NCBI RefSeq assembly: GCF_023051105.1
Contig: NZ_JALKIL010000004.1
Span: 62,001 to 126,000 of the forward strand
DNA length: 64,000 nt
Origin: Anaerobiospirillum sp. NML120449
Lineage (GTDB): Bacteria; Pseudomonadota; Gammaproteobacteria; Enterobacterales; Succinivibrionaceae
Reading direction: 5' to 3'
Every line of letters begins with the position of its first letter. Position 1 is the stretch's first letter. A model generated the notes under the pieces. The model was given only the letters and a program-made list of their open reading frames with translations. It was not told where the DNA came from and made no database searches. The translations under genes and the position numbers were made by a program. Shown here in pieces: positions 51,375 through 61,531 of the stretch.

Positions 51375-51644
51375 ATGGCTTTATCCGTAGAGCAAAAGGC
51401 TAAGATCGTTGCCGAGTTTTCCCGTGGTACCAATGACACCGGTTCTGCCGAGGTTCAGATCGCCTTATTAACCTATCGTATCGCTGACTTACAGCCACAC
51501 TTCCAGGCTAATAAGAAGGACCACCACTCCCGTCGTGGCCTGCTCCGCATGGTTGCCCAGCGTCGTCGTCTCTTAGACTACTTAAAGGGCAAGGACCACT
51601 CCCGCTACGTTTCTATCGTTGAGCGCTTAAAGCTCCGTCGCTAG
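51375..51644 (+). CDS. rpsO: Ribosomal protein S15
   Basis: The 89-aa protein is a complete S15 (89 aa in E. coli), a primary 16S rRNA-binding protein: [40 protein letters not shown] and the end [16 protein letters not shown] lies 8 bp before ATG 51375, so I reject the longer in-frame start at 51333. pnp follows as in E. coli, but a hairpin and 1 kb of repeat-rich sequence lie between. Confidence 0.97.
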   Translation: MALSVEQKAKIVAEFSRGTNDTGSAEVQIALLTYRIADLQPHFQANKKDHHSRRGLLRMVAQRRRLLDYLKGKDHSRYVSIVERLKLRR

Positions 51645-51700
51645 TCCGTATATCTGCTGTTTTCAGCAGGGGCTGCCTCCCTTTGGAGGCGGCCTGGGAA

Positions 51701-51733
51701 GAAAGCCCGCAGCATGTTGTGCTGCGGGCTTTC
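51701..51733. terminator. Terminator-like stem after rpsO
   Basis: GAAAGCCCGCAGCA and TGCTGCGGGCTTTC pair over 14 bp with a 5-nt loop. The T run is short, so some read-through to pnp is possible. Confidence 0.7.
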
Positions 51734-51754
51734 TGCGTTCATGGGCCCTCAAAA

Positions 51755-51904
51755 GTCAGGCTGGCCCAGCAGGGAGTCAGGCTGGCCCAGCAGGGAGTCA
51801 GGCTGGCCCAGCAGGGAGTCAGGCTGGCACCAGCAGGGAGTCAGGCTGGCCCAGCAGGGAGTCAGGCTGGCACCAGCAGGGAGTCAGGCTGGCACCAGCA
51901 GGGG
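51755..51904. repeat. 21/22-bp tandem repeat, seven copies
   Basis: Seven units of GTCAGGCTGGCCCAGCAGGG plus A run head to tail. Units 4, 6 and 7 have one extra base (GGCACCAGC), so no reading frame is kept across the array. Confidence 0.95.
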
Positions 51905-52144
51905 CAGCAGGCTGCCCGGCTGCTGCTCAGGGCCTGGCGCCCCAGGTCACCGGGCTCCTGGGGCCAGGGGCAGGGCGCTTGCGTGGGCGGTGCAGCCGGG
52001 AATATGGACCGGAACAACATATTGACGGGGTTTGTGCAGACAGGGCTGCACGGGCGGCCGGGATTGCATGCAGATGGCGGTTAAAACTGTGTTAGAGGCT
52101 ACACAGTTTCTAAAAAGTTATGTGCCTTTAGCAGCCGTTTTCCT

Positions 52145-52150
52145 TATAAT
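52145..52150 (+). promoter_or_regulatory. -10 element, possible pnp promoter
   Basis: A perfect TATAAT lies in an AT-rich patch about 490 bp before pnp. No good -35 stands at 16-18 bp. Confidence 0.35.
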
Positions 52151-52644
52151 GTAGGATCGATTAGCTAAACTTTGCAGGTTTGGTCGTAAGCAACTGAAAA
52201 TCCCTAAAAATTGACATGCTCAGCAGCGTAATGACGTGCTGCGTGAGTCATGAGGCATGAGAGTAAAGCTGTCATGCTTCAGGCACAGTATCGAGCGCAA
52301 GTGGGCTCCGTACGAAAGCGGAAGCGCGCAGGAATTTTTGAAGATTGCGCCAGGACCGGCACAGGGTACAGTCAGGTAATCAAGGGCCTGGTCTTGATCC
52401 CAGGCAAGTCAGAGCAGGACTGGAAACGGTTTTACAAGCAGTCCGCAGCCATCTGCCCCGGATGGGCAGGTGCAGCTGAGTGCGCCCTTTGCCTGATAAC
52501 CTTAATTCCCGGCTGCGGCGGTCATGCAGAAGTGGATCGGGTTGATCCCCATGACAACAGCCTCCCGGAAGTGACATTCTGACCCTCCCTGGCCTGCGCA
52601 ATTTTGATAAAGACATAATTTTCTGGGACTGGAGAATTTTTTTG

Positions 52645-54813
52645 ATGAATTTACAGCCTATCACCCGCTCTTTTAAGTATGGCCGCCACACCATTACTTT
52701 GGAAACAGGTGCAATTGGTCGTCAGGCAGACTCTGCTGTGCTCGCCTCTATGGATGACACTACCGTACTGGCCACAGTAGTATGCAAGCGCAAGGACGCC
52801 GTCGAGGGACGTGACTTTTTCCCTCTGACCGTCAACTATCAGGAGCGCGCCTACGCCGCCGGCAAGATTCCGGTATCCTTCTTCAGAAGAGAAGGTCGTG
52901 CCTCTGAGGGTGAAACCCTTATTTCCCGTTTAATTGACCGTCCATTACGTCCATTATTCCCTGATGGCTTCGTCAACGAGGTTCAGGTTGTGGTTACCGT
53001 AATGTCAGCCAATCCTGAGGTTCCAACTGACATTATCTCCATCATAGCCGCCTCCGCTGCCATGGCCACCTCCGGTCTGCCATGGAATGGTCCTTTAGGT
53101 GCTGCCCGTGTAGGCTTCATCAACGGTCAGTATGTCTTAAACCCGATTACCTCCGAAATGGCCGAGTCTGCTCTTGATCTGGTAGTGGCCGGTTCAAGCC
53201 AGGCAGTGGTCATGGTTGAGTCTGAGGCCAGGATCCTCCCTGAGGACGTAATGCTGGGCGCCGTTATGTACGGCCACGAGCAGCAGCAGACTGTTATCCG
53301 TGAAATCGAAGAGTTCAGAAAGCAGGTCAACCGTCCTGTATGGGACTGGCAGAAGCCTGCTGAAGATGAAGAGCTGGTCGCCACCGTACAGAACCTCGCC
53401 CGTGAGGACATTGGTCAGGCTTTCTATATCGTTGACAAGCTTGAGCGTCAGGAGCGTCTTGCTGCCATTGCTGAGGACGTAACTGCAAAGGTTACCGCCA
53501 TGAAGGAAGAGTGGGCAGAGATGGGCCAGAAGATTGCCACCATCCTGTTCGAGCTCGAGCGCACCACTGTACGTGAGCGTATCCTCAGCGGTGAGAAGCG
53601 TATCGACGGCCGTACCCAGCGCATGATCCGTCCTATTACCGTTGCTACCGGTATTCTGCCACGTGTTCACGGCTCTGCTCTGTTCACCCGTGGTGAGACT
53701 CAGGCCATTGCCGCCTGTACCCTCGGTTCCGAGCGTGATGCTCAGACCCTTGAGGACATGACCGGTACCCGTACTGACCGCTTCATTCTTCACTACAACT
53801 TCCCTCCATACTGCGTAGGTGAGACCGGTCTTATCGGTTCTCCAAAGCGTCGTGAAATCGGTCACGGCCGTCTGGCCAAGCGTGCTCTGCGCGCCGTTCT
53901 GCCAGATGCAGAGAAGTTCCCATACACCATCCGTCTGGTATCAGAGATCACCGAGTCCAACGGCTCTTCTTCCATGGCCTCTGTCTGTGGCGGTTCCCTT
54001 GCTCTGTTTGCAGCCGGTGTTCCATGCTCCTCAGCCGTAGCCGGTATTGCCATGGGTCTGGTTAAGGAAGGCGACCGTGTTGCTGTTCTTACCGACATCA
54101 TGGGCGACGAGGATCACCTTGGCGATATGGACTTCAAGGTAGCCGGTACCACCGAAGGTGTTACCGCTCTGCAGATGGACATCAAGACTGACGGTATTAC
54201 CCGTGAGATTATGCAGCAGGCTCTGACCGATGCTCACGCTGCCCGTATCCACCTGCTCAAGATCATGAGCTCTGCCATGCCTGAGCCTGAGGCTACTCTG
54301 TCTCCTTTTGCTCCACGTATGGTTCTTATCAACATCAACCCTGAGAAGGTCAAGGACGTTATCGGCAAGGGCGGCTCCAACATCCGCTCCATCCAGACCG
54401 ATACCAACACCTCCATCGACCTCAGCGATGACGGTACCGTACGTATTGCCGCTGCCTCCGAGGCTGATGCCAAGGCTGCCATTGCCCGCATTGAAGAGCT
54501 TACCGCTGATGTTGAGGTAGGCCGTGACTATGTAGGTAAGGTTGTCCGTATTACCGAATTCGGCGCATTCGTTAACATTCTGCCTGGCCGTGATGGTCTG
54601 GTTCATGTATCTCAGATTGCTGATGAGCGCGTTGACAATGTTGCTGACTACCTGCGCATTGGTGACAGCGTAAGAGTACGTGTCCTTGGTGTTGACGAGG
54701 CCAATGGCCGTATTCGTCTGTCTATCCGTGCCTGTCAGCAGGAAGAGGCCGCTGCCGGGCAGCAGGCCGAAGAGCAGCCAGCTGCTGACGAGTCCTCAGA
54801 AGAGACTGTCTAA
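52645..54813 (+). CDS. pnp: Polynucleotide phosphorylase
   Basis: The 722-aa protein has both RNase PH domains ([32 protein letters not shown] and [16 protein letters not shown]), an [14 protein letters not shown] catalytic-core motif, a KH domain ([13 protein letters not shown]) and an S1 domain ([15 protein letters not shown]). It degrades RNA 3' to 5' with phosphate, as part of the degradosome. The tail is Gln/Glu/Ala-rich. GGAG precedes the ATG at 52645; the codon before it is TTG, which I do not use. A 19-bp terminator stem follows. Confidence 0.97.
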   Translation: MNLQPITRSFKYGRHTITLETGAIGRQADSAVLASMDDTTVLATVVCKRKDAVEGRDFFPLTVNYQERAYAAGKIPVSFFRREGRASEGETLISRLIDRPLRPLFPDGFVNEVQVVVTVMSANPEVPTDIISIIAASAAMATSGLPWNGPLGAARVGFINGQYVLNPITSEMAESALDLVVAGSSQAVVMVESEARILPEDVMLGAVMYGHEQQQTVIREIEEFRKQVNRPVWDWQKPAEDEELVATVQNLAREDIGQAFYIVDKLERQERLAAIAEDVTAKVTAMKEEWAEMGQKIATILFELERTTVRERILSGEKRIDGRTQRMIRPITVATGILPRVHGSALFTRGETQAIAACTLGSERDAQTLEDMTGTRTDRFILHYNFPPYCVGETGLIGSPKRREIGHGRLAKRALRAVLPDAEKFPYTIRLVSEITESNGSSSMASVCGGSLALFAAGVPCSSAVAGIAMGLVKEGDRVAVLTDIMGDEDHLGDMDFKVAGTTEGVTALQMDIKTDGITREIMQQALTDAHAARIHLLKIMSSAMPEPEATLSPFAPRMVLININPEKVKDVIGKGGSNIRSIQTDTNTSIDLSDDGTVRIAAASEADAKAAIARIEELTADVEVGRDYVGKVVRITEFGAFVNILPGRDGLVHVSQIADERVDNVADYLRIGDSVRVRVLGVDEANGRIRLSIRACQQEEAAAGQQAEEQPAADESSEETV

Positions 54814-54852
54814 CAGCCTGCCGGACTGATGCCACCGGCATCAGTCCCCATC

Positions 54853-54896
54853 AAAATAAAAGGTCCATGAGATTTGACTCATGGACCTTTTATTTT
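54853..54896. terminator. Terminator after pnp
   Basis: A 19-bp perfect stem (54853-54871 with 54878-54896) around AAGGTCCATGAG, 6-nt loop, T-rich 3' arm. Confidence 0.93.
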
Positions 54897-54926
54897 GCCT
54901 GCAGCGCACGGCGGTATGGGTCCTCC

Positions 54927-55004
54927 GGGCGTGCAGGCACCGCTGGCTGCGCGGGCGTGCAGGCGCCGCTGGCCGCGCGGGCGTGCAGGCGCCGCTGGCT
55001 GCGC
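54927..55004. repeat. 26-bp tandem repeat, three copies
   Basis: GGGCGTGCAGGCGCCGCTGG plus CTGCGC is repeated three times with two substitutions. Confidence 0.92.
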
Positions 55005-55859
55005 GTGCAGTGCAGTCAGCGCTGGCAGGAGGGCGGGAGGCATCATATGTGGTGCACTGGTGTGAGCTGTGCACATAGTGTGCTGTGCTCTGTATGTATT
55101 AATTGCGTTCAATTGTGGTGCAAAGAAAGTTATCTACAGAAGTTTATATTTGAGGCTCAGATCAAGGAAATTAAGCAAAACAGGGGGATTTATGGCAAAA
55201 TATGTGGCTTTTTTGCCATTTTAATCAGCATTGTGCAATTGATCCTTTTACAGGCAGCTGCATGAAAACTGTGCACCAAATAGGCGCCAGGATCAAAAGT
55301 GCTGAAATAGGGGCAAAAATAGTGCAAACTAGGAAGACTTAGTATAGGTTGCAGCTATCAGACCGGCCTGTTTTACGCTTTTGCAAGCGATCAGCTTCCG
55401 TCTCTGAGCTTAACTGCAGCAGCTAAGTGTTCTTACCGATCATCCCGGGGCCGTGCCCAGCGGCACGTTTCGTGCCCCACAGTGGATGACATCAGGCCAT
55501 CTCAGTGGCGTCATCTAAGGCATTACTCAACACTGTCATCAAACGTTTACTGACTGTCCGATACCGGGCAGAGCCTGACCAGGCTGACGCCATTGCGGCC
55601 TCAGCTTCCGGCTTGAAGCCATACTTACCTGTGCCTTGTATCTTTGCAACTGTTCTGTGCGCATTATGCCCCGGCGATGAGCCTGGTGTGCAGTAGCGGC
55701 ATCTGTTACATACTGAGGTCTCAGGACTGGCATTAAGCCGCTACAGCCGACTGCCTCTCCGGGCTGCGGCTGCCTTAATGCATCAGAACAGTGGCCCTGT
55801 GGCCACCTGGACGATGAATTTTTCTGATGCCTGATTTGTCTTGGTAGGTAACCTCAGCT

Positions 55860-57248
55860 ATGGCAACCCGCGAACATTTCTCCTCACGTTTAGGCTTCCT
55901 TTTAATTGCCGCTGGATGCGCAATCGGCCTTGGTAACGTGTGGCGCTTTCCTTATATTGTGGGCCAGTATGGCGGCGCAATCTTCGTACTCATTTACCTC
56001 TTCTTCCTGGTAGCTTTCGGTCTTCCATTATTAATGATGGAACTGGCTGTGGGTCGTGCTTCACGCCGTTCCCTGGCTCTGTCCTTTGAAGAGCTCTCCC
56101 CTAAGGGCGGCAAGTGGTATTACAACAAGTACTGGATGATTTCAGGTAACTACATCCTGATGTCTTTCTACAGTGTGGTTACCGGATGGATGCTTTACTA
56201 CTGCGTAAAAGGCTTTACCGGCGAGTTTGGAACCAACACTGAAGCAGCCGTTGCCGGTAAGGCTTTCGGTGAAATGCTCTCCTCACCATCAGACATGCTC
56301 ATGAACATGCTGGCTGTAGTAGCAATCGCCTTTGGCGTATGTGCTCTGGGTCTGCGCAAGGGTGTAGAGCGTATTACCAAGCCACTGATGATTGTCCTTT
56401 TCGGCCTGCTTATTTTCCTTGCTCTGCGCTCTTTCACCCTTGATGGTTTTGCAGCAGGTGTTGAGTACTACTTAAAGCCTGATCTCTCCAAGATCACTGA
56501 TGGCGGTATGTCCCGTGTTATTGAGGTACTGTCCGCTGCCATGGCTCAGGCTTTCTTTACCCTGTCCATCGGTATCGGTGCCATTCAGATCTTCGGTACT
56601 TACATGAACTCCCATCAGACTCTTGCCTCTGAGGGCCTGAGCATCCTGGCTCTGGACACCACTGTAGCTTTACTTTCCGGTCTGGTTATTTTCCCTGCCT
56701 GTTTTACCTACGCCGTAGAGCCTGGTCAGGGCCCTGGTCTTATCTTTGTGACCCTGGTTTCCGTATTCTCACATATGGAAAACGGAGCTGTATGGGGCGG
56801 CATGTTCTTCATGTTCATGCTCTTTGCAGCCTTGTCCACTCTGATTGCCGTGTTCGAGAACATCATTGCCATTACCATGGAGCTGTTCACCACTTCCCGT
56901 CGTCGTGCCGTAATGGGTAACTTCGTCGTGATTCTGGTCATTGCTCTGCCATGTGTCTTTGGCTTTAACCAGCTTTCCTTTATCCACCCTCTGGGCGGTG
57001 AGTCCACCATTCTTGATCTCGAAGACTTCCTGATTTCCTACAACATTCTGCCATTTGGTGCTCTGGTATATGCTGCATTCATCACCTGGCGTGGCGGCTG
57101 GGGTTATGACAACTTCCTTAAGGAGTGTAACACCGGCAACGGCATCAAAATGCCGTCCTGGGGTGTTAACTACTATCGTTTCGTTGTCCCTGTAGTAATC
57201 TTCCTGTTAATCATGAACTGCTACTACAGCGTATTCTTTTCCAAGTAA
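55860..57248 (+). CDS. NSS-family sodium-dependent transporter, copy 1
   Basis: The 462-aa membrane protein belongs to the neurotransmitter:sodium symporter family (LeuT/MhsT fold). The signature AAGCAIGLGNVWRFPY (17-32) marks the unwound first helix that binds substrate and sodium. About 11 membrane segments fit the length, typical of bacterial members. These usually carry amino acids, but the substrate is not readable. It is the first of three tandem paralogues on the same strand, each starting xREHFSSRLGFLLIAAGC or a close variant. The ribosome site is weak (TAGGTAA). Confidence 0.93.
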   Translation: MATREHFSSRLGFLLIAAGCAIGLGNVWRFPYIVGQYGGAIFVLIYLFFLVAFGLPLLMMELAVGRASRRSLALSFEELSPKGGKWYYNKYWMISGNYILMSFYSVVTGWMLYYCVKGFTGEFGTNTEAAVAGKAFGEMLSSPSDMLMNMLAVVAIAFGVCALGLRKGVERITKPLMIVLFGLLIFLALRSFTLDGFAAGVEYYLKPDLSKITDGGMSRVIEVLSAAMAQAFFTLSIGIGAIQIFGTYMNSHQTLASEGLSILALDTTVALLSGLVIFPACFTYAVEPGQGPGLIFVTLVSVFSHMENGAVWGGMFFMFMLFAALSTLIAVFENIIAITMELFTTSRRRAVMGNFVVILVIALPCVFGFNQLSFIHPLGGESTILDLEDFLISYNILPFGALVYAAFITWRGGWGYDNFLKECNTGNGIKMPSWGVNYYRFVVPVVIFLLIMNCYYSVFFSK

Positions 57249-57600
57249 ATAGTAGTTATTAACTGTCATTACCTGTTGATTCAGGCTCTGCCAGTAATAA
57301 CAGCAGGGCCTGAAAAGGGCTGTTGCTGTCAGGCAGATAACAGCCTTTTTATCGTTTTCAGTACTGGCAAAACCTGACCTGTGAACCGCGCAGGCCATTG
57401 ATGTCGGGTACAGGTTAATGACAGACAGCTGCAGCAACGGCAGCTGTGCCAGGCAGGCCTTCTCATGCGCGCCAGTGCGAGCGCCCGGAGACAGGCTGGT
57501 GCTGAGCCGGAAAGCTGTCACTGCTGCAGCTGCAGGCTGAACTGACAGATGTGTTTTTACCCTGTCAGGCAGCCCCCAGCCATCAGGATTTATAAAAATT
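57249..57600. other. Gap between NSS copies 1 and 2
   Basis: It contains a terminator (57313-57352); the rest is unremarkable and holds no gene. Confidence 0.6.
57313..57352 (+). terminator. Terminator after NSS copy 1
   Basis: GGCTGTT (57318-57324) and AACAGCC (57339-57345) pair, followed by five T's and ATCGTTTT. Confidence 0.75.
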
Positions 57601-58971
57601 ATGGCCAGAGAACAGTTCTCATCACGTTTAGGTTTCCTTCTTATTGCCGCAGGCTGTGCCATTGGTCTTGGTAATGTATGGCGCTTTCCTTACATTACCG
57701 GTCAGTACGGCGGCGCCATTTTCGTACTTATTTATCTGCTGTTCCTCTTCATCATTGGCATCCCGCTTCTGACCATGGAGCTTTCCGTAGGTCGTGCCTC
57801 CCGCAGAAGTCTGGGCAAGTCCTTTGAAGAACTCACCCCTGGAACCAGATGGAACCTCAACAAGTTCTGGATGATTCCTGGCAATTACATCCTCATGTCC
57901 TTCTACTCGCTGGTCACAGGATGGATGCTTTACTACATGCTCAAGGTGGGCTCGGGCAATGTTGAAACCGGCATTACCCAGGCCGATGCCGGCGCCATTT
58001 TCAACAATCTGCTGGCCTCACCGAACATCATGCTCATGTGCACAGTATTCGTTGTGGTGCTGTCATTCAGCGTCTGTGCCTTTGGTTTAAGACGTGGTGT
58101 TGAGCGCATTACCAAGCCAATGATGCTCATGCTCTTTGGTCTGCTCATCTTCCTTGCAGGACGCTCCTTTACCCTGCCAGGTTTTGCTGAAGGCGTTTCC
58201 TACTACCTGATGCCCAGCTTTGAAAACATGCAGAAAGAGGGCATTTTAAACGCATTGTCCGCAGCCATGGGGCAGGCCTTCTTCACCCTTGGTCTGGGCG
58301 TTGGTTCCATTCAGATTTTCGGCTCCTACATGAGCCGCAATTACACCCTGGGCTATGAGGCTCTGACTATTACCCTGCTTGATACCACCGTTGCTCTGCT
58401 GGCCGGTCTGGTAATTTTCCCGGCCTGTTTCAGCTACGCCGTTGAGCCTGGTCAGGGTCCAGGTCTGATCTTCGTTACCCTGGTAACCGTGTTTTCCAAT
58501 ATGGAATATGGAGCAGTATGGGGTGGTATCTTCTTCCTCTTCATGCTCTTTGCAGCTCTGTCCACCCTGATTGCCGTGTTTGAAAACATCATTGCCATTT
58601 CCATTGAGGTCTTCAGCATTTCCCGTATCAAGGCTGTTGTTTACAACTGCATTACCATTTTGCTGCTGGGCCTGCCATGTATGTACGGCTACAACTATCT
58701 GTCCGACATCCATCCACTGGGTGGTGAGAGCACCATTCTTGATACTTACGACTTTATCTTAAGCAATAACATTCTGCCTTTTGGTACCACCTGCTACGTG
58801 CTTTACATAACCTTAAAGCGAGGCTGGGGCTTTGATAACTACATCAAAGAAACCAATCACGGCATCGGTCTTAAGATTCCAGGTGCTGCCCGTAACTACT
58901 ACCGCTATGTACTGCCTGTAGTTATCTTCGCTCTGTTCTTACAGGGCTATGTGGCTGTCTTCGGCAAATAA
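57601..58971 (+). CDS. NSS-family sodium-dependent transporter, copy 2
   Basis: The 456-aa protein is a close paralogue of copies 1 and 3, with the same N-terminal signature and shared DTTVALLAGLVIFPACFSYAVEPGQGPGL and IAVFENIIAI segments. It differs in loops and in residues facing the substrate site, so the three may have different substrates. The ribosome site is poor (AGGAT about 10 bp from ATG). Copy 3 follows after 246 bp without an obvious terminator, so copies 2 and 3 may be co-transcribed. Confidence 0.93.
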   Translation: MAREQFSSRLGFLLIAAGCAIGLGNVWRFPYITGQYGGAIFVLIYLLFLFIIGIPLLTMELSVGRASRRSLGKSFEELTPGTRWNLNKFWMIPGNYILMSFYSLVTGWMLYYMLKVGSGNVETGITQADAGAIFNNLLASPNIMLMCTVFVVVLSFSVCAFGLRRGVERITKPMMLMLFGLLIFLAGRSFTLPGFAEGVSYYLMPSFENMQKEGILNALSAAMGQAFFTLGLGVGSIQIFGSYMSRNYTLGYEALTITLLDTTVALLAGLVIFPACFSYAVEPGQGPGLIFVTLVTVFSNMEYGAVWGGIFFLFMLFAALSTLIAVFENIIAISIEVFSISRIKAVVYNCITILLLGLPCMYGYNYLSDIHPLGGESTILDTYDFILSNNILPFGTTCYVLYITLKRGWGFDNYIKETNHGIGLKIPGAARNYYRYVLPVVIFALFLQGYVAVFGK

Positions 58972-59217
58972 TCACACTGTGCCTCCATTTCCACACGCTG
59001 CAGCCAGGTGCTGCAGCTGCAGGTGGCAGGGGCAGGTGACCACAGAATTTGTTCTCCGCGCATTCCGGTTTAGTAGTCCGGATGTGGAGAGTAGCTCAAA
59101 CTTTCCGGGTCAGTTCCCGGTATTTCGCAGGGGCATGGACTTTGCCCCCCCGAGGAAGCTTGTTAAACAGCAAGGAACAGCTGATTTCTGGCTGATGCTG
59201 TTTTCAAAGGAGTTGTT

Positions 59218-60594
59218 ATGTCTCAACGCGAACAGTTCTCATCGCGCTTAGGCTTCCTGCTTATTGCTGCAGGATGTGCAATTGGTCTGGGTAACGTATG
59301 GCGCTTCCCTTACATCACCGGTCAGTATGGTGGCGCAATTTTCGTACTCATGTACCTCTTTTTCCTGCTCTTACTGGGCGTACCTTTATTAACTCTGGAG
59401 CTGTCTGTAGGCCGTGCTTCCCGCCGCTCTGTAGCCCGTGCTTTTGAAATTCTTGAGCAGCCAGGTTCCAGGTGGCACTGGAACAAGTTCTGGATGATTC
59501 CAGGCAGCTATATTCTGATGTCCTTCTATGGCGTTATTACTGGATGGCTGCTGTACTACATGTTGCGTACTGCCACAGGTTTCTTCCCTGAAGGTACCAC
59601 TCAGCAGACTGCCGGAATGCGCTTTGAGGAGCTGCTGGCCAGTCCGTATATCATGTTTGCCTGCATGATGTCGGTAGCCTTTATTGCTTTCTCTATCGTT
59701 GCTCTGGGTGTGGTCAAGGGTGTTGAGCGAATTACCAAGCCATTAATGCTGGTGCTCTTTGCTCTGCTAATCTTTATGGCCGTGCGCTCAGTATCTCTGC
59801 CGGGTTTTGCCGAGGGTATTTCCTACTACCTCAACCCTTCATGGGACAGTGTGCAAAAGCATGGCTTTATGCAGGCCATGTGGGCAGCCATGGGCCAGGT
59901 ATTCTTTACTCTGTCTGTAGGTCAGGGTTCCATTGAAATTTTTGGAACCTATATGGACAAGCGCCACTCTCTGACCTCTGAGGCTATCTTAATCTGTATC
60001 CTGGATACCACTGTGGCTCTGCTGGCCGGCTTCGTAATCTTCCCGGCCTGCTTCAGCTTTGACATTGAGCCAGGTGCCGGCCCAAGTCTGCTGTTCGTAA
60101 CTCTGACAACAGTATTCTCCAATATGGAGTTTGGTATCTTCTGGGGTACCCTGTTCTTCCTTTTCATGCTCTTTGCGGCTCTGTCGACACTGATTGCCGT
60201 TTTCGAGAGTATTATTTCGATGACCATGGACCTCTTTACGATTTCGCGAGTCAAGGCAGTTATCTACAACTTTGCCATCATTACGGTGATGTCAATTCCA
60301 TGTATCCTGGGCTTCAATGTGCTCAAGGACTTCCACCCTCTGGGCGGTCAGACCGTAATCATGGATCTGCAGGACTTTATCGTATCTAACAACGTACTGC
60401 CTATAGGCTCTCTGGTCTTCCTGCTCTTTATCACTGCAAAGAGCGGCATGGGCTTCAAGCGCTACCGTGAAGAGTGTAATACCGGCAGCGGCCCTAAGAT
60501 CCCTGAGTGGACCTTATGGTACTTCAAGTACGTACTGCCTGTAGTTATCGCCGTAATTCTGGTAGTTGGCTACTACAACATCTTTTTCCTCTAA
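59218..60594 (+). CDS. NSS-family sodium-dependent transporter, copy 3
   Basis: The 458-aa protein is the third paralogue. The sodium/substrate helix signature is intact. Loop sequences and the segment ACFSFDIEPGAGPSL differ from copies 1 and 2 (ACFxYAVEPGQGPGL), making it the most diverged. A good ribosome site (AAAGGAG) precedes the ATG, unlike the other two copies. Confidence 0.93.
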   Translation: MSQREQFSSRLGFLLIAAGCAIGLGNVWRFPYITGQYGGAIFVLMYLFFLLLLGVPLLTLELSVGRASRRSVARAFEILEQPGSRWHWNKFWMIPGSYILMSFYGVITGWLLYYMLRTATGFFPEGTTQQTAGMRFEELLASPYIMFACMMSVAFIAFSIVALGVVKGVERITKPLMLVLFALLIFMAVRSVSLPGFAEGISYYLNPSWDSVQKHGFMQAMWAAMGQVFFTLSVGQGSIEIFGTYMDKRHSLTSEAILICILDTTVALLAGFVIFPACFSFDIEPGAGPSLLFVTLTTVFSNMEFGIFWGTLFFLFMLFAALSTLIAVFESIISMTMDLFTISRVKAVIYNFAIITVMSIPCILGFNVLKDFHPLGGQTVIMDLQDFIVSNNVLPIGSLVFLLFITAKSGMGFKRYREECNTGSGPKIPEWTLWYFKYVLPVVIAVILVVGYYNIFFL

Positions 60595-61531
60595 GGGCTG
60601 ACCAGAGCAGCCGCAGCAGCGACCAGCCCGGCCCTTACAGGGGCGGTCTGGTGATGCTGACAACAGAGGACATACTTAAAGGTCCGCCGCATTTGCTCCG
60701 GCTCTGACAATCAGGCCCGACAGCCGCGTACACTGCGCAGCTGCCGGGCCATTTTCATTACTCACTCCCATAAACCGGTGCCATAAGACCACCTCAATCG
60801 CGCCGACCCTCGCAGCCATCATCACAGCGCGCTGTAAAGGCATGCAGGGGCTGGATGCAAGGGCAGACAGACTGGCTGCAGTGATCGATAAGTTTGGAGG
60901 GATACATGGACAGGGACAGGAGCCGGGATTAAAAGGGGAGGGAAAATGGATGAAAACAGGAAATTGAGCGGCTGTCCTGACGCGCAGGAAATAAATTGAC
61001 GCGGGATGGTCCGGGAGTACGCTTACCGGGTATCTGTCTGATATAAGGGATGCGTATGGGACTGTGGATGTACAAAAGTCGGGAGTCAGCTCCCGTATTG
61101 TATTTTATCTATGGAACCTGAACGCTGTTTTCAGGTCATAATTACAGTTGAGAAAATATGCCTGATTTCTCTTATTATTATGGTGCAAAGTGCATACAGG
61201 TCTGATAATGACAGGTAGATTAAGCGTTATTGTGCTAAGTTAGAGTACTGAATTTCGACAGCCGTAACCCTGTGTTCCATGGAATATACAGCTCAATGGC
61301 ATTTCTGCCTTGTCATAAGCGGGAATACATGGTGATGATTTGTGGTTCAGGCTGCAAAAGCTTATGCATTCAGGCGGTAAGAGTATATAGTTTCACAGAC
61401 AGGGAGGCGTGACCAGCTTTGTTGCAATGGTCATGCAGTCAGAGCCGAATATTTACCGGCTGACCGGGTTCGTGATTTTTTTTCGTTGGATTACTGTTGC
61501 AGGCAAGGATGCCGCAGCAGAGGGATAGAAG
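60595..61531. other. NSS copy 3-slt gap
   Basis: It contains a terminator-like GC hairpin (60714-60757, then ATTTTC), followed by about 700 bp of AT-balanced sequence likely carrying the slt promoter. No gene is supported. Confidence 0.55.
60714..60757 (+). terminator. Possible terminator after NSS copy 3
   Basis: GGCCCGACAGC and GCTGCCGGGCC pair with one mismatch, followed by ATTTTC. The T run is weak. Confidence 0.45.

Larger units (their letters stand above)
51645..52644. other. rpsO-pnp gap with minisatellite
   Basis: After the rpsO terminator stem this 1-kb gap contains a 21/22-bp repeat array, an AT-rich patch with TATAAT (52145-52150), and a 110-codon frame (52250-52582) that I do not accept. 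The TATAAT may serve pnp, since no other gene lies between. Confidence 0.55.
54814..55859. other. pnp-NSS transporter gap
   Basis: It begins with the pnp terminator and a 26-bp repeat (54927-55004). The following 800 bp have an AT-rich patch (55080-55350) and no supported gene. Confidence 0.55.

Noticed and set aside
51755-51904. CRISPR array
   Set aside because: The units are directly adjacent with no unique spacers, and no cas genes are present; it is a minisatellite.
52250-52582. A 110-codon frame upstream of pnp
   Set aside because: No ribosome site and no protein-like pattern; the sequence looks like a leader region.
53194-53865. A 223-codon minus-strand frame in pnp
   Set aside because: It is an antisense shadow of a highly conserved gene; the composition follows the opposite codon pattern.
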